Position numbers and translations under genes: made by a program | Shown here: one piece after another, positions 41,159 to 50,708 of the stretch | Numbering within the stretch: the stretch's first letter is position 1 | Layout of the letters: each line of letters begins with the position of its first letter | The notes under the pieces: generated by a model | Told to the model about the DNA's origin: nothing | Seen by the model: the letters and a program-made list of their open reading frames with translations, nothing else | Databases searched by the model: none | Assembly (NCBI GenBank): GCA_963848355.1 | Contig: CAWKDG010000012.1 | Coordinates: 620,001 to 684,000 of the forward strand | DNA: 64,000 nucleotides | Direction: 5' to 3' | Origin: CAWKDG01 sp963848355 | GTDB taxonomy: Bacteria > Actinomycetota > Acidimicrobiia > Acidimicrobiales > UBA8190

Positions 41159-42846
41159 TGGGATTCTTCTGGACCATCGTCGTCCTGGTCATCGCACTGG
41201 GGATCACATGGCGATACCTGGGTTCGTACATGGCCGCCGTCTTCGACGGCCGTGTGCACTACCTGGCCTGGGCCGAGCGCCCGTTCTACCGTCTGCTCGG
41301 GACGGGCCCCGACCACGAGCAGACCTGGAAACGCTATGCCGGCTCGACGGTGATCTTCTCCGGCGCGTTCGTCGCAGTGGGCTATCTGCTGCTCAGGATT
41401 CAAGGGTCCTTGCCGCTCAACCCTCAGCACTTCGGCGCCATACCGCCAGGACTCAGTTTCAACACGATCGTGTCGTTCATGACCAACACGAACTGGCAGA
41501 ACTACGGCGGCGAGACGGCCATGTCGTATTTCTCCCAGATCGGTGTGCTCACCGTGCAGCAGTTCATCAGTGCGGCCGTCGGCATCGCCGTAGCCATCGC
41601 GGTGACACGGGGCTTCTCTCGCCGGAACTCTCCCACGATCGGTAACTTCTGGGTCGACATCACCCGGTGCATGCTCTACATCCTCCTCCCCATCGCCTTC
41701 CTCGCCGGTATCATCATCGTCGGCGCCGGCGCCGTGCAGACCCTGGCCGGACCGATCGCGATCCATGATTCACTCAACGGCGTCACGCAGACCATCCCCC
41801 GCGGCCCCGCCGGATTCATGGGTTCGATCATGCAGCTCGGGACCAACGGTGGCGGGTTCTTCGACGTCGACCTGGCCCACCCGTTCGAGAACCCGACGGC
41901 ACTCACCAACCTTCTCTACATCTGGCTCACCCTCTCCATCCCCTTCGCGCTGACGTACACGTTCGGCAAGATGGTAGGCAGCATCAAGCATGGGGCCGCC
42001 CTGCTGGCGGCCATGGTGCTCATCTTCGGGGTGTGGGTGGGATTCACCAGCTACTCCGAGCACACCAACAACCCCGCCGTCGTCGCCGCCGGTGTCCATT
42101 CCAAGGTGGGGAACACCGAAGGCAAGGAGGTCCGATTCGGCGACACCACCAGTGCCCTGTTCAACGTCTCGATGACGCAGACCTCCGACGGGGCCGTCGA
42201 CAGCGCCACCGACTCGTACAACCCGATGGGCGGTTTCGGCCCTCTCACCGGCATGATGCTGGGCGAGGTCACCCCTGGGGGAACGGGAAGCGGGCTGTAC
42301 ACGATCCTGATCTACGCCATGATCGCCGTGTTCATCGGCGGACTCATGATCGGGCGAACGCCGGAGTACTTAGGCAAGAAGATCCAGGCCAAGGAGGTGA
42401 AGCTGGCAGGCCTCGCCGCCCTGGTGATGCCGATCATCGTGCTCGTCCTCACCGCCATCGCCGTGTCGATCCACGCCGGGCGGGCGGGCCCACTCAATTC
42501 CGGCCCGCACGGGTTCACCGAGATCCTCTACGGGCTCACCTCGCAGGCCAACAACAACGGCTCGGCCATGGCCGGCCTCACCGGCAACACCGCCTTCTAC
42601 AACGTGATCGGCGCCATCGACATGCTGATCGGCAGGTTCGGCGTCATGATCCCCGCCCTGGCGTTGGGGGGCGTGCTGGCGGCCAAGAACGTCGTCCCGG
42701 AATCGCTCGGGACGTTCAAGACCGACAACGGCATGTTCGTCGGCCTGGTCATCGGCGTCATCGTGATCATCGGCGGACTCACGTTCTTCCCCGCCGTCGC
42801 CCTCGGCCCCATCGTCGAACAACTCAGCCACGGAAAGTTCTTCTGA
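41158..42846 (+). CDS. kdpA: KdpA, K+-selective channel-like subunit
   Basis: A 562-residue polytopic membrane protein (about ten helices) of the SKT superfamily. Selectivity-filter-like segments include FMTNTNWQNYGGE, TNGGGFFDVDLAHPFENP and QANNNGSAMAGLTGN. It binds and passes K+ to KdpB in the high-affinity uptake pump. ATG 41158 is set by overlap with kdpF; the ORF could extend three codons upstream but that would cover kdpF. The stop overlaps the kdpB start (TGATG). Length is normal. Confidence 0.95.
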   Translation: MGFFWTIVVLVIALGITWRYLGSYMAAVFDGRVHYLAWAERPFYRLLGTGPDHEQTWKRYAGSTVIFSGAFVAVGYLLLRIQGSLPLNPQHFGAIPPGLSFNTIVSFMTNTNWQNYGGETAMSYFSQIGVLTVQQFISAAVGIAVAIAVTRGFSRRNSPTIGNFWVDITRCMLYILLPIAFLAGIIIVGAGAVQTLAGPIAIHDSLNGVTQTIPRGPAGFMGSIMQLGTNGGGFFDVDLAHPFENPTALTNLLYIWLTLSIPFALTYTFGKMVGSIKHGAALLAAMVLIFGVWVGFTSYSEHTNNPAVVAAGVHSKVGNTEGKEVRFGDTTSALFNVSMTQTSDGAVDSATDSYNPMGGFGPLTGMMLGEVTPGGTGSGLYTILIYAMIAVFIGGLMIGRTPEYLGKKIQAKEVKLAGLAALVMPIIVLVLTAIAVSIHAGRAGPLNSGPHGFTEILYGLTSQANNNGSAMAGLTGNTAFYNVIGAIDMLIGRFGVMIPALALGGVLAAKNVVPESLGTFKTDNGMFVGLVIGVIVIIGGLTFFPAVALGPIVEQLSHGKFF

Positions 42847-44934
42847 TGACGACATTGATGACACAACCGCAGCCGCCGGTGCCGTCGGGTACACCTCACG
42901 GCGTGGCCGAGGCCCGGAGCCTCTTCGACGGCGAGATCCTCCGCCATGCGGTGGTCGACGCCTTCAAGAAGTTCGACCCCAGGGACCAGATCAAGAACCC
43001 GGTCATGTTCGTGGTCCTGATCGGGACCATCGTGACCTTCATCGAGTCCATCGCCCATCCGGGCATCTTCGACTGGTCCATCACCATCTGGCTCTTCCTG
43101 ACGGTGGCGTTCGCCAACTTTGCCGAGGCCATGGCCGAAGGCCGGGGCAAGGCCCAGGCCGACACCCTGCGCAAGATGCGATCGGAGACAGAAGCCCGAA
43201 TCCTCGACCCCGATGGCACCGAGAAGCGGGTGGCGGCGTCGGCCCTGACCAAGGGTGACTGCGTTGTGTGCGAAGCGGGCGACGCCATTCCCTCCGACGG
43301 CGAGATCATCGAGGGAGTGGCTTCGGTGGACGAGTCGGCCATCACCGGGCGAGTCGGCCCCCGTCATCCGGGAATCGGGCGGGGACCGCTCGGCGGTGAC
43401 CGGCGGCACGCGGGTGCTGTCGGACCGCATCGTGGTGCGCATCACCGCGGAACGAGGTAAGACCTTCCTCGATCGGATGATCAACCTGGTGGAGGGGGCC
43501 AACCGGCAGAAGACCCCGAACGAGATCGCCCTCACCATCCTGCTCGCCGTCCTCACCATCGTCTTCCTGCCGGTGGTGGTGACCCTGCAGCCCTTCGCCC
43601 ATTTCTCGGGCACGACGGTGTCGGTGGTCATTTTGGTGTCGCTTCTCGTGTGCCTGATCCCGACCACCATCGGGGCTCTCTTGTCGGCCATCGGGATCGC
43701 GGGTATGGACCGCCTCGTCCAGCGCAACGTCCTCGCCATGAGCGGGAGGGCGGTCGAGGCCGCCGGCGACGTCCAGACGCTGCTGCTGGACAAGACCGGC
43801 ACCATCACCCTGGGCAACCGCATGGCGTCGTCGTTCTTCCCGGCCGCCGGTCACGACGAGGAGGAGGTGGCCAACGCCGCCCAACTGGCCTCATTGGCCG
43901 ACGAGACCCCGGAAGGCCGCTCCATCGTGGTGCTGGCCAAGGAGCGCTTCAACATCCGTGAGCGCGACCTGGGGGCGGGCCACGTCTTCGTGCCCTTTTC
44001 GGCCACGACGCGCATGTCGGGTCTCGACATCGACGGGCGCCAGATCCGCAAAGGGGCGGCCGACTCGGTGAAGCGCTGGGTCACCGACCAGGGGGGGACC
44101 GTCCCCGACGGGCTCGACGAGATCGTGGAGCGCATCTCGCGCGTCGGCTCCACCCCGTTGGTGGTGGCCGACGGACCGACCATCCTGGGCGTCATCGAGC
44201 TGAAGGACGTGGTGAAGCAGGGCATCAGGGAGAAGTTCAACGAGATGCGGCAGATGGGCATCCGCACCGTGATGATCACCGGGGACAACCCTCTCACGGC
44301 CGCCGCCATCGCCCAGGAGGCCGGTGTCGACGACTACCTGGCCGAAGCCACCCCCGAAGCCAAGATGGCGCTCATCAGGGCCGAGCAGGAGGGCGGGAAG
44401 CTGGTCGCCATGACCGGCGACGGCACCAACGACGCCCCCGCCCTGGCCCAGGCCGACGTGGGCGTGGCCATGAACACGGGCACCACGGCGGCCAAAGAGG
44501 CGGGCAACATGGTCGACCTCGACTCCAACCCGACGAAACTCATCGACGTCGTGGAGATCGGGAAGCAGCTGCTCATCACCCGGGGTTCCCTCACGACGTT
44601 CTCGATCGCCAACGACGTGGCCAAGTACTTCGCCATCATCCCGGCGCTGTTCGCCACCCTCTACACGCGACCGGGCGTCCCCGGACCTCTGAACGCCCTC
44701 AACGTTATGAAGCTCCACAGCCCACAGAGTGCCGTTCTCTCGGCCGTGATCTTCAACGCCCTGGTGATCGTGGCCCTCATCCCCCTGGCCCTGCGCGGCG
44801 TGAAGTTCCGAGCCGCCTCGTCGGCCGCCATCCTGCGTCGCAACGTCTGGATCTACGGGGTGGGCGGGATCATCGTGCCCTTCATCTTCATCAAGCTCAT
44901 CGACCTCGTCCTCGTCGCCCTCCACGCCTACTGA
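42846..44934 (+). pseudogene. kdpB: KdpB, P-type ATPase subunit, with one-base frameshift
   Basis: Two frames join into a ~695-residue KdpB. The first frame reads to VASVDESAITG; then the expected ESAPVIRESGGDRSAVTGG continues in the next frame. One extra C in ACCGGGCGAG (near 43347-43351) explains it. The second part has the phosphorylation site LLLDKTGTITLG, the hinge MTGDGTNDAPALAQADVG and the last membrane helices. KdpB hydrolyses ATP to drive K+ uptake. An essential, otherwise perfect gene with a single indel points to a sequence error, so the real protein is probably intact. It starts at ATG 42846, overlapping kdpA, and kdpC follows after 13 nt. Confidence 0.9.
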
Positions 44935-44947
44935 TGGAGAGAATCTG

Positions 44948-45553
44948 ATGCTCGCCCACCTCCGCCGTTCAGTCATCTCGATCGTGGTTTTCACGGCCTT
45001 CTTTGGCTTCGTCTACGCCTTCGCCGGCACCGGTGTCGCCCAGCTCCTTTTCCGGCACCAGGCCGACGGATCGATCACCGCCAACGGATCGACTCTGATC
45101 GGACAGAACTGGTCGGCCACGAAATGCCCGGGGCATCCGGCCGGCAGCTGCGTCTTCCAGGGCCGCCCCGACGCCCTCGGTCCCTACGCCGGTAGCGACG
45201 GCGACAACCCGCTGGTGTACAACGGCAAGAGCGGGGAATCGGCCGCCACCAACCTCGGGCCCCGCTCGAAGGTCCTGTTGGCGGACACCCAGGCCCTGGT
45301 GGCCTACTGGCACAAGCGGGGTGTCGACCCCACCCCGGATCTCGTCACCACCTCGGGCAGCGGACTCGACCCCGACATCTCGCCGCAGGACGCACTGGTC
45401 CAGATCCCCATGGTGTCGGCCGCCACCGGCCTCTCGGCGTCTGCGCTGCGGAGCCTCATCGCCAAGGAGACCAACGGCGCGGAACTGGGCTTCCTCGGCA
45501 GCAGCTACATCGACGTCCTGCAATTGAACGAAGCGCTGGCCCAGCTGAAGTGA
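44948..45553 (+). CDS. kdpC: KdpC subunit of K+-transporting ATPase
   Basis: A 201-residue protein with one N-terminal membrane helix (SVISIVVFTAFFGFVYA) and an extracellular domain ending SYIDVLQLNEAL, the conserved KdpC C-terminus. The motif GSGLDPDISPQDA is the family signature. KdpC acts as a chaperone for ligand binding in the complex. GGAGAG precedes the ATG. The downstream OB-fold gene overlaps its stop codon (GTGA). Confidence 0.93.
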   Translation: MLAHLRRSVISIVVFTAFFGFVYAFAGTGVAQLLFRHQADGSITANGSTLIGQNWSATKCPGHPAGSCVFQGRPDALGPYAGSDGDNPLVYNGKSGESAATNLGPRSKVLLADTQALVAYWHKRGVDPTPDLVTTSGSGLDPDISPQDALVQIPMVSAATGLSASALRSLIAKETNGAELGFLGSSYIDVLQLNEALAQLK

Positions 45554-45864
45554 CGGCCTGGGAACCCACCACCGGCGACAGCTGGGGTGGGCGCCCGATC
45601 GCCCACCGGCTGGCCGACGGCGTCCCGCGCCGCCGGGTCGTGGTGACGGGGACGATCGTCGCCACCGAGCTGTCGCGCTGGTGGCAGTCCCCGGCCTACG
45701 TCTGCCGGCTCGACGACGACACCGGCTCGATCCTCCTCGTCTTCGGCGGGCCCCGGCCGGTCCCCGGCATGATCAAGGGTGCCCTGTGCACGGTCGAGGG
45801 AACGGCGCAGTCGAACGGGGGGGCTCTGTTCCTGTGGAACCCCTTCTACCGTTTCGAACCCTGA
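45550..45864 (+). CDS. Small OB-fold protein coupled to kdpC
   Basis: A 104-residue protein with OB-fold-like strands (RRRVVVTGTIVATELSRWW, AYVCRLDDDTGSILLVFGG, IKGALCTVEGTAQSNGGAL). The pattern resembles small actinobacterial OB-fold nucleic-acid-binding proteins. No zinc or catalytic residue stands out. The GTG at 45550 overlaps the kdpC stop, so it is made with the Kdp pump; no KdpD or KdpE gene follows. Its part in K+ uptake is unknown. A hairpin overlaps its stop codon. Confidence 0.65.
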   Translation: MTAWEPTTGDSWGGRPIAHRLADGVPRRRVVVTGTIVATELSRWWQSPAYVCRLDDDTGSILLVFGGPRPVPGMIKGALCTVEGTAQSNGGALFLWNPFYRFEP

Positions 45865-45877
45865 GGCGATCCCTCAG
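45861..45877. terminator. Bidirectional hairpin between kdp operon and hydrolase gene
   Basis: CTGAGG (45861-45866) and CCTCAG (45872-45877) pair around a 5-nt loop. It overlaps the stop of the OB-fold gene and lies 13 nt beyond the stop of the converging hydrolase gene, so it could end both transcripts. The stem is only six bp. Confidence 0.4.
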
Positions 45878-45889
45878 AAGCTCCTTCGC

Positions 45890-47397
45890 CTAGGGAACGT
45901 CGGAGGCGGCGGCGGCCGCTTCGATCTGGGTGGCGTCGGCGGGGAGGATGAAGCCGGCCTTCACGGCGCTGCGCGTGGCGGCGTCGAACTTCGCCACGTA
46001 GTCGGCGTGGGTCGGGTACAGCGACGTCAGCGTGGCCTGGTCGAACGGTGTCGTCGAGCCGAACAGGCTGCACGTCACGGACTGTCCGGCCAGGGCCGTC
46101 CCCGTGAGGGTGGCGATGGGGACGTCGAGCTCCGGGGTACGGATTCCGCCCCGCGCGTTGCCGAGGGCGTCGCGCCGGATGGTGGGGTGGGAGCCCGCCG
46201 TCAGCTCCAGGCGCGGCGCATGGGGTGGTGCCGTTCCCGTCCTCACCCACCGGTTGAGGGCGAAGACGGCGGCGTCGAGCACCCAGTGCTGGGGACCGGA
46301 GTTGGGCGCGGCGGTGCACCCGACGATGGTGAGGGGGGTGTCCTTGTCGACGATGGCGGCGGCCGCGTTGGACCGCCCGTTGTCGGACATGCCGATGCCT
46401 GAGAGGTAGTCGTCGGCATGGGACGTCCCCGCCACCTCCCAGTCCCGGAACCATGTGTTGTCGGGCTGGCGGTCGCCGGCGTACCCCTGCAGGAGGTCGG
46501 TCTCGGTCTCGAAGGCCATCACGGGCACACCGAGGTCGGTGCGGAACGGTTCGTGGACGCCGAGGGCCAGCGACCCCGACAGCGAGGTCCCGCCACTCCA
46601 CCGGCTGTGGACGAGATACCCGTTGAAGACGTGGGCGATGGGGGCCACGGCGTCGATGTAGGTGGTGAGGAAGAAGGCCGACTGTGACTCGCCGTCGGCG
46701 ATCAAAGCCTTCGCCTTGAGCCCCCCGAGAACCGAGGTCCGGCCCGGGTGGCGGATGGCCTGCGCCGCCTGGGAGAAGATGTCGTAGGAGTAGGCGTCGC
46801 CCGGATGGTGGAGGCTGCCGTACCGCTGCCGGTTCGTCTTCTTGAGCCCCGTCCCGGCCGCTCCGAGGACCCCGGTCCCGCCGTTGATGCCGAGCGCCTG
46901 GGCCGAGACCCCGACATAGGCGAAGCCCTGGCGGATGAGCTCGGTGTGATCGCCGATCCAGTCGGGGGCGGTGTCGGCGCCGGCGCTCTCGTTCAGCCAC
47001 TCGACGACGACGGTGCCGTTGAACTTCTTCGGATCGGCCGGCCGGTACACGAGCAGCCGTGTCTTGTAGCGCGCCGTCGTGGACGGCGTCACCTTCCACC
47101 GCCCGTTGGCCGGCGCCGCGCCGTGCAGCCGGTAGCTCGTGGCCTTGCCCGAGATGAAGTACTCGTCCTCCCGGTAGCCCACGTCGGCCAGGTCGAACGT
47201 CGTGCTGATGATGGACGGCTCCCCCGGACCGGTGATCGGCCCTTCGACAGCCGGCGTCGGAACCGTCGACCTCGGGAGCACCGGCGGCGCGCGGCGACGG
47301 CCGGGCCCGTGACCGGGCCCAGCGCCAACGCCTCGAGCATGGCCACCGCCATAACGACCGCCGCCACCACGCCGACGGCCGACCTTCGTCTCGTCAT
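45890..47397 (-). pseudogene. Secreted alpha/beta-hydrolase-domain protein (Abhydrolase_10-like), frameshift after signal peptide
   Basis: The mature ~440-residue domain reads in one frame (TVPTPAVEGPITGPGEPSII..., nucleophile region ALIADGESQSAFFLTTYI, ending SDVP). Its signal peptide lies in another frame: TRRRSAVGVVAAVVMAVAM up to VTGPAVAA, starting at ATG 47397. The join is in the GC run near 47285-47305, with one base missing. The frame of the mature part runs upstream into an Arg/Gly-rich stretch that is clearly not a real N-terminus. The family is made of large secreted esterase-like proteins of unknown substrate. The gene may be intact if the indel is a sequencing error. Confidence 0.7.
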
Positions 47398-47499
47398 CCG
47401 CACCGGCCCATCCCACCCTCCCCGCCGTCACCGCCCCGGCGGCGACACAGTGTCACACGGCGGGTCGGGGGCACCGGCGGATCGGGGGCACACGGCCGG

Positions 47500-47946
47500 T
47501 CAGGAAGCGGGTGGGGACACCTTCGCCACGGCGAAGCCGGCCACCCCGTTGCCGGTCACGCTCTTCCCGTGGTCCGAGCTGAAGGTGTAGAGGGGCATGC
47601 CCTGGTAGGTGACCTGGAGCTTGGCGCCGAACGCCACCGTCCCGAGGTCGGCGGCCCCCGTCGGCACCGTCTTGCCCTTGGGCATCAGCAGCGGGGGCCA
47701 CACGGCGAGGCAGCCGCCGGTGCACGGCGGATCGGTGTCGACGTAGAGAGCCCTGCCCTTCGTGGTCGTCAGGATCAACCCGAAGCCGGTCCGCGTCTCC
47801 TGCTTCACCACCTTGCTCGTCATCGACTTCCCGGCCACCCGGGCCGATGCCGTCGAGGTGAGGAAGAGGCCCCCGACGCTCATCACAATGGCGACAGCCG
47901 CCAGGCCCCGCCAGCCACCCCCCGCTCGTCCGTGTCCCACTCGCAT
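47500..47946 (-). CDS. Secreted repeat-of-unknown-function protein (PF03640 type)
   Basis: A 148-residue protein with a signal peptide (GLAAVAIVMSVGGLFLTSTASA). It has the two halves of the PF03640 secreted repeat: GRALYVDTDPPCTGGCLAVWPPLLMP and QVTYQGMPLYTFSSDHGKSVTGNG, with conserved Cys pair and aromatic residues. The family occurs widely in actinobacteria; some members are lipoproteins, and the function is unknown. No lipobox Cys is seen here. ATG 47946 or GTG 47955 may be the start. Confidence 0.8.
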   Translation of the reverse strand: MRVGHGRAGGGWRGLAAVAIVMSVGGLFLTSTASARVAGKSMTSKVVKQETRTGFGLILTTTKGRALYVDTDPPCTGGCLAVWPPLLMPKGKTVPTGAADLGTVAFGAKLQVTYQGMPLYTFSSDHGKSVTGNGVAGFAVAKVSPPAS

Positions 47947-48052
47947 CGGTGTCACCTACGTCCTTCCCCACCCGGGAGGGTCCCGGTCTCTGGTCCGACG
48001 TGGCCTACGCCGGACACAGCCGAGATGTTCACGGGATCGGCGGACGTCGCGC

Positions 48053-48445
48053 CTACCGGTGCCGAGAGCGGCCGAGAGCGGTGGCCACGGCGTCGAGCAG
48101 GTGCTCGGGTTCCACCGGCTTGTGCAGATAGGCGATGCCCCGGACGGCGAGGTCCTTGCGCCCACCGTGATCGAGGTCGTTCCCCGACATGATCACGGCC
48201 GGGGGCGGGTTCTCGGCCGCCGCCAGCACGGCCATGCCGTCGAGGTGCGGCATCCGGTTGTCGAGGACGAGGGCATCGAAGGGCTCCATCCCCATCAGGG
48301 TCAGAGCCACGTCGCCGTCGTCGGCTTCGGTGACGACGTAGCCCTCGAGACGCAGGATGTCCGAGACCGACCCGCGAATGGCTTCATCGTCGTCGGCGAC
48401 GAGGATGGAGGGAGGCGCTGTCGCTCGGGTGGCGCTCACGGTCAC
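48053..48445 (-). CDS. Single-domain response regulator (CheY-like receiver)
   Basis: A 130-residue receiver domain without an output domain. The acidic pocket is LVADDDEA, phosphorylation Asp 62 is in ALVLDNRMP, then IMSGND (Ser in place of Thr) and the conserved Lys in YLHKPVEP. Such proteins relay a phosphoryl group or bind a partner protein. No kinase gene is adjacent. The start at GTG 48445 is a guess between several in-frame GTG codons. Confidence 0.8.
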   Translation of the reverse strand: MTVSATRATAPPSILVADDDEAIRGSVSDILRLEGYVVTEADDGDVALTLMGMEPFDALVLDNRMPHLDGMAVLAAAENPPPAVIMSGNDLDHGGRKDLAVRGIAYLHKPVEPEHLLDAVATALGRSRHR

Positions 48446-48574
48446 GGGCTGCTCCGGCTGGTCCGACTCCGTAGGGCATCGACCGGACCGGGCAGACCCA
48501 CCAGGCTCGGCCCGGGCTTTGTGCGCCCGTTGTTGGAACAGACAGCCCGGGCGCCGGCGTGGCAGCGTGGGGCG

Positions 48575-49639
48575 ATGGACCTCCCCGTGATGCCCCCCGT
48601 CGCCCCCATGCTGGCCAAGCTGGCGCGCCAGCTCCCCGAGGCCGACGACCTCGTGTACGAGCCGAAGTGGGACGGGTTCCGCTGCATCGTCTTCCGCGAC
48701 GGCGACGAGGTCGAGCTCGGCAGCCGCAACGAGCGTCCGCTCACCCGCTACTTCCCCGAGCTCCTCGAGCCGCTGCGCGCCGCGCTCCCGGCGCGCGCCG
48801 TCGTCGACGGCGAGATCGTCATCGCCGGCGGGAAGGGCCTCGACTTCGACGCCCTCCTCCAGCGCATCCATCCCGCCGCCTCCCGGGTCGAGCTGTTGGC
48901 CGGGACCACCCCGGCGTCGTTCGTCGCCTTCGATCTGCTGGCCGTCGACGACCGCGATCTGCGACCCGCTCCCTTCAGCCAGAGGCGGGCTCTCCTGGAG
49001 AAGGCTCTGGCGACGGCGTCACCGCCGGTCCACCTCACCCCGGCCACCGCCGACGCCGCCGTGGCCCGTGACTGGTTCGCCCGCTTCGAGGGCGCCGGCC
49101 TCGACGGCGTCGTGGCCAAGGGGATGGACCAGCCCTACCGCGAGAACGAACGGATCATGATGAAGGTGAAGCACGAGCGCACAGCCGACTGCGTCGTGGC
49201 CGGTTTCCGCTGGCACAAGTCGGGTCCCATCGTGGGCTCGCTGCTGCTCGGGCTGTTCGACGACTCGGGCGTCCTGCACCACGTGGGGGTGACGGCGTCG
49301 TTCACCATGGCCCGCCGACGCGAGCTGGTCGACGAGCTCGCCGCCTACCGCCGCCCGTCGCTGGCCGGCCACCCGTGGGAGGGGTGGTCGACGCCGGAGC
49401 CCACCGGGGGCCGGACCCCGGGAGCGCCGTCACGGTGGAACGCCAAGAAGGACCTCACGTGGGAGCCTCTGGCGCCGGATCTCGTGTGCGAGGTGGCCTA
49501 CGACAATCTCCAGGGGGACCGCTTCCGCCACGCCACCACCTTCCGACGCTGGCGCCCCGACCGCCGCCCCGACACCTGTACCTACGCCCAGCTCGAGGTG
49601 GTGGTCCCCGAAGAGCTCGACGCCGTCTTCGGCGCCTGA
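48575..49639 (+). CDS. ligC: ATP-dependent DNA ligase (LigC type)
   Basis: A 354-residue ATP-dependent DNA ligase. K31 in YEPKWDGFR is the adenylation Lys; VVDGEIVI (motif III region), DGVVAKGMDQPYRE (motif IV) and MMKVKHERTAD (motif V) follow; an OB-fold domain with GVTASFTMARRRELVDEL closes the protein. Domain content and length fit LigC. These enzymes act with Ku and LigD-like polymerases in NHEJ-like or base-excision repair. The gene converges on a LigD-type polymerase gene with two nt between stops. No Ku gene is in the window. Confidence 0.92.
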   Translation: MDLPVMPPVAPMLAKLARQLPEADDLVYEPKWDGFRCIVFRDGDEVELGSRNERPLTRYFPELLEPLRAALPARAVVDGEIVIAGGKGLDFDALLQRIHPAASRVELLAGTTPASFVAFDLLAVDDRDLRPAPFSQRRALLEKALATASPPVHLTPATADAAVARDWFARFEGAGLDGVVAKGMDQPYRENERIMMKVKHERTADCVVAGFRWHKSGPIVGSLLLGLFDDSGVLHHVGVTASFTMARRRELVDELAAYRRPSLAGHPWEGWSTPEPTGGRTPGAPSRWNAKKDLTWEPLAPDLVCEVAYDNLQGDRFRHATTFRRWRPDRRPDTCTYAQLEVVVPEELDAVFGA

Positions 49640-49641
49640 CG

Positions 49642-50667
49642 TCACTCGTCGGGCGGGCGGGCACGGGCCCGGCCCGGAGCGACGCGGCGCGGCTCGCCGC
49701 GCTGCTTGGCGAAGTGCGGAGGCCAGGGGGCGTCACCCAACCCTTCGGCCTCGTCGCGGGCGGCGAGCTCGAGCAGACCACCCAGGTCGAAGCGCTCGTC
49801 GTCGATCCCGGCCCCGGGGTCACCGCGCCGGGCGAAGCGGTCGGGCACGGTCGCCAACGTCAGGTCGGCCGGTTCGGCCACGGGGACCTCGGCCCAGTCG
49901 AGGGGGCACGACACCCGACCTTCGGGATTGGCCCGCACCGAGTAGGCCGACGCCACCGTCCGGTCGCGGGCGTTCTGGTTGTAATCGATGAACACGCGTT
50001 CACCGCGTTGTTCCTTCCACCACGCCGAGGTGGCCACGTCGGGCATCCGACGTTCGACGGCCCGGGCCAGGGCCAGCGCGGCGCGGCGGACCTCGGTGAA
50101 GTCCCACCGCGGTTCGATGGGGACGTTCACGTGGATGCCGCGCGATCCCGACGTCTTCGGGAACCCCTGCAGGCCGTGCTCGTCCAGGACGATCCGCGCT
50201 TCGAGGGCCACCTGCCGGACGGCGTCGTAGGACACGCCGGGCTGGGGGTCGAGATCGACGCGCAGCTCGTCGGGGTGGTCGACGTCGTCGCGCCGCACGG
50301 CCCAGGGGTTCAAGTCGAGACATCCCAGGTTGGCGGCCCAGGCGATGTGGGCCACGTCGACGGGGCACATCTCCTCGGCGCTGCGGCCGCTCGGGAAGTG
50401 GACGGTCACCGTCTCGATCCACGGCGGGCGGCCGGCCGGGACCCGCTTCTGGTAGAAGAAGTCGCCGTCGGCACCATGGGGGAAGCGCTTCAGAACGGTG
50501 GGCCTGTGGAACACCCCGCGGAGGGCGCCGGGGCCCACGGCCAGGTAGTACCGCACGAGATCGAGCTTGGTCTCGCCCCGGGCGGCGAAGAAGACCTTGT
50601 CCGGGTTCGTCACCGTCACCGTGTGCCCGTCCACCTCGACCTCGACGGAGGGGGCCTTGGCCGCCAT
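49642..50667 (-). CDS. Stand-alone LigD-type primase-polymerase domain (PolDom)
   Basis: A 341-residue archaeo-eukaryotic primase-type polymerase as found in LigD. Motifs: VTNPDKVFFAARGETKLDLV at the start, DLDPQPGVSYDAV with the two metal Asp residues, FPKTSGSRGIHVNVPI with the catalytic His, and FIDYNQNARDRTVASAYSVR near the end. The enzyme adds NTPs or dNTPs at DNA ends during NHEJ. In many bacteria this domain is fused to a ligase and a phosphoesterase; here ligase and polymerase are separate, convergent genes. The start is ATG 50667; M at 50700 is less likely because it overlaps the divergent promoter. Confidence 0.9.
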   Translation of the reverse strand: MAAKAPSVEVEVDGHTVTVTNPDKVFFAARGETKLDLVRYYLAVGPGALRGVFHRPTVLKRFPHGADGDFFYQKRVPAGRPPWIETVTVHFPSGRSAEEMCPVDVAHIAWAANLGCLDLNPWAVRRDDVDHPDELRVDLDPQPGVSYDAVRQVALEARIVLDEHGLQGFPKTSGSRGIHVNVPIEPRWDFTEVRRAALALARAVERRMPDVATSAWWKEQRGERVFIDYNQNARDRTVASAYSVRANPEGRVSCPLDWAEVPVAEPADLTLATVPDRFARRGDPGAGIDDERFDLGGLLELAARDEAEGLGDAPWPPHFAKQRGEPRRVAPGRARARPPDE

Positions 50668-50695
50668 CCATCGATGGTGGCACGGATCGTCCCGG

Positions 50696-50701
50696 TACAT
50701 T
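50696..50701 (+). promoter_or_regulatory. -10 element TACATT of the PHP-domain gene
   Basis: TACATT is followed after seven nt by GTG 50709, which fits a leaderless start. The divergent polymerase gene starts at 50667, so the shared promoter region is only 41 nt. Confidence 0.45.
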
Positions 50702-50708
50702 CGCGATC

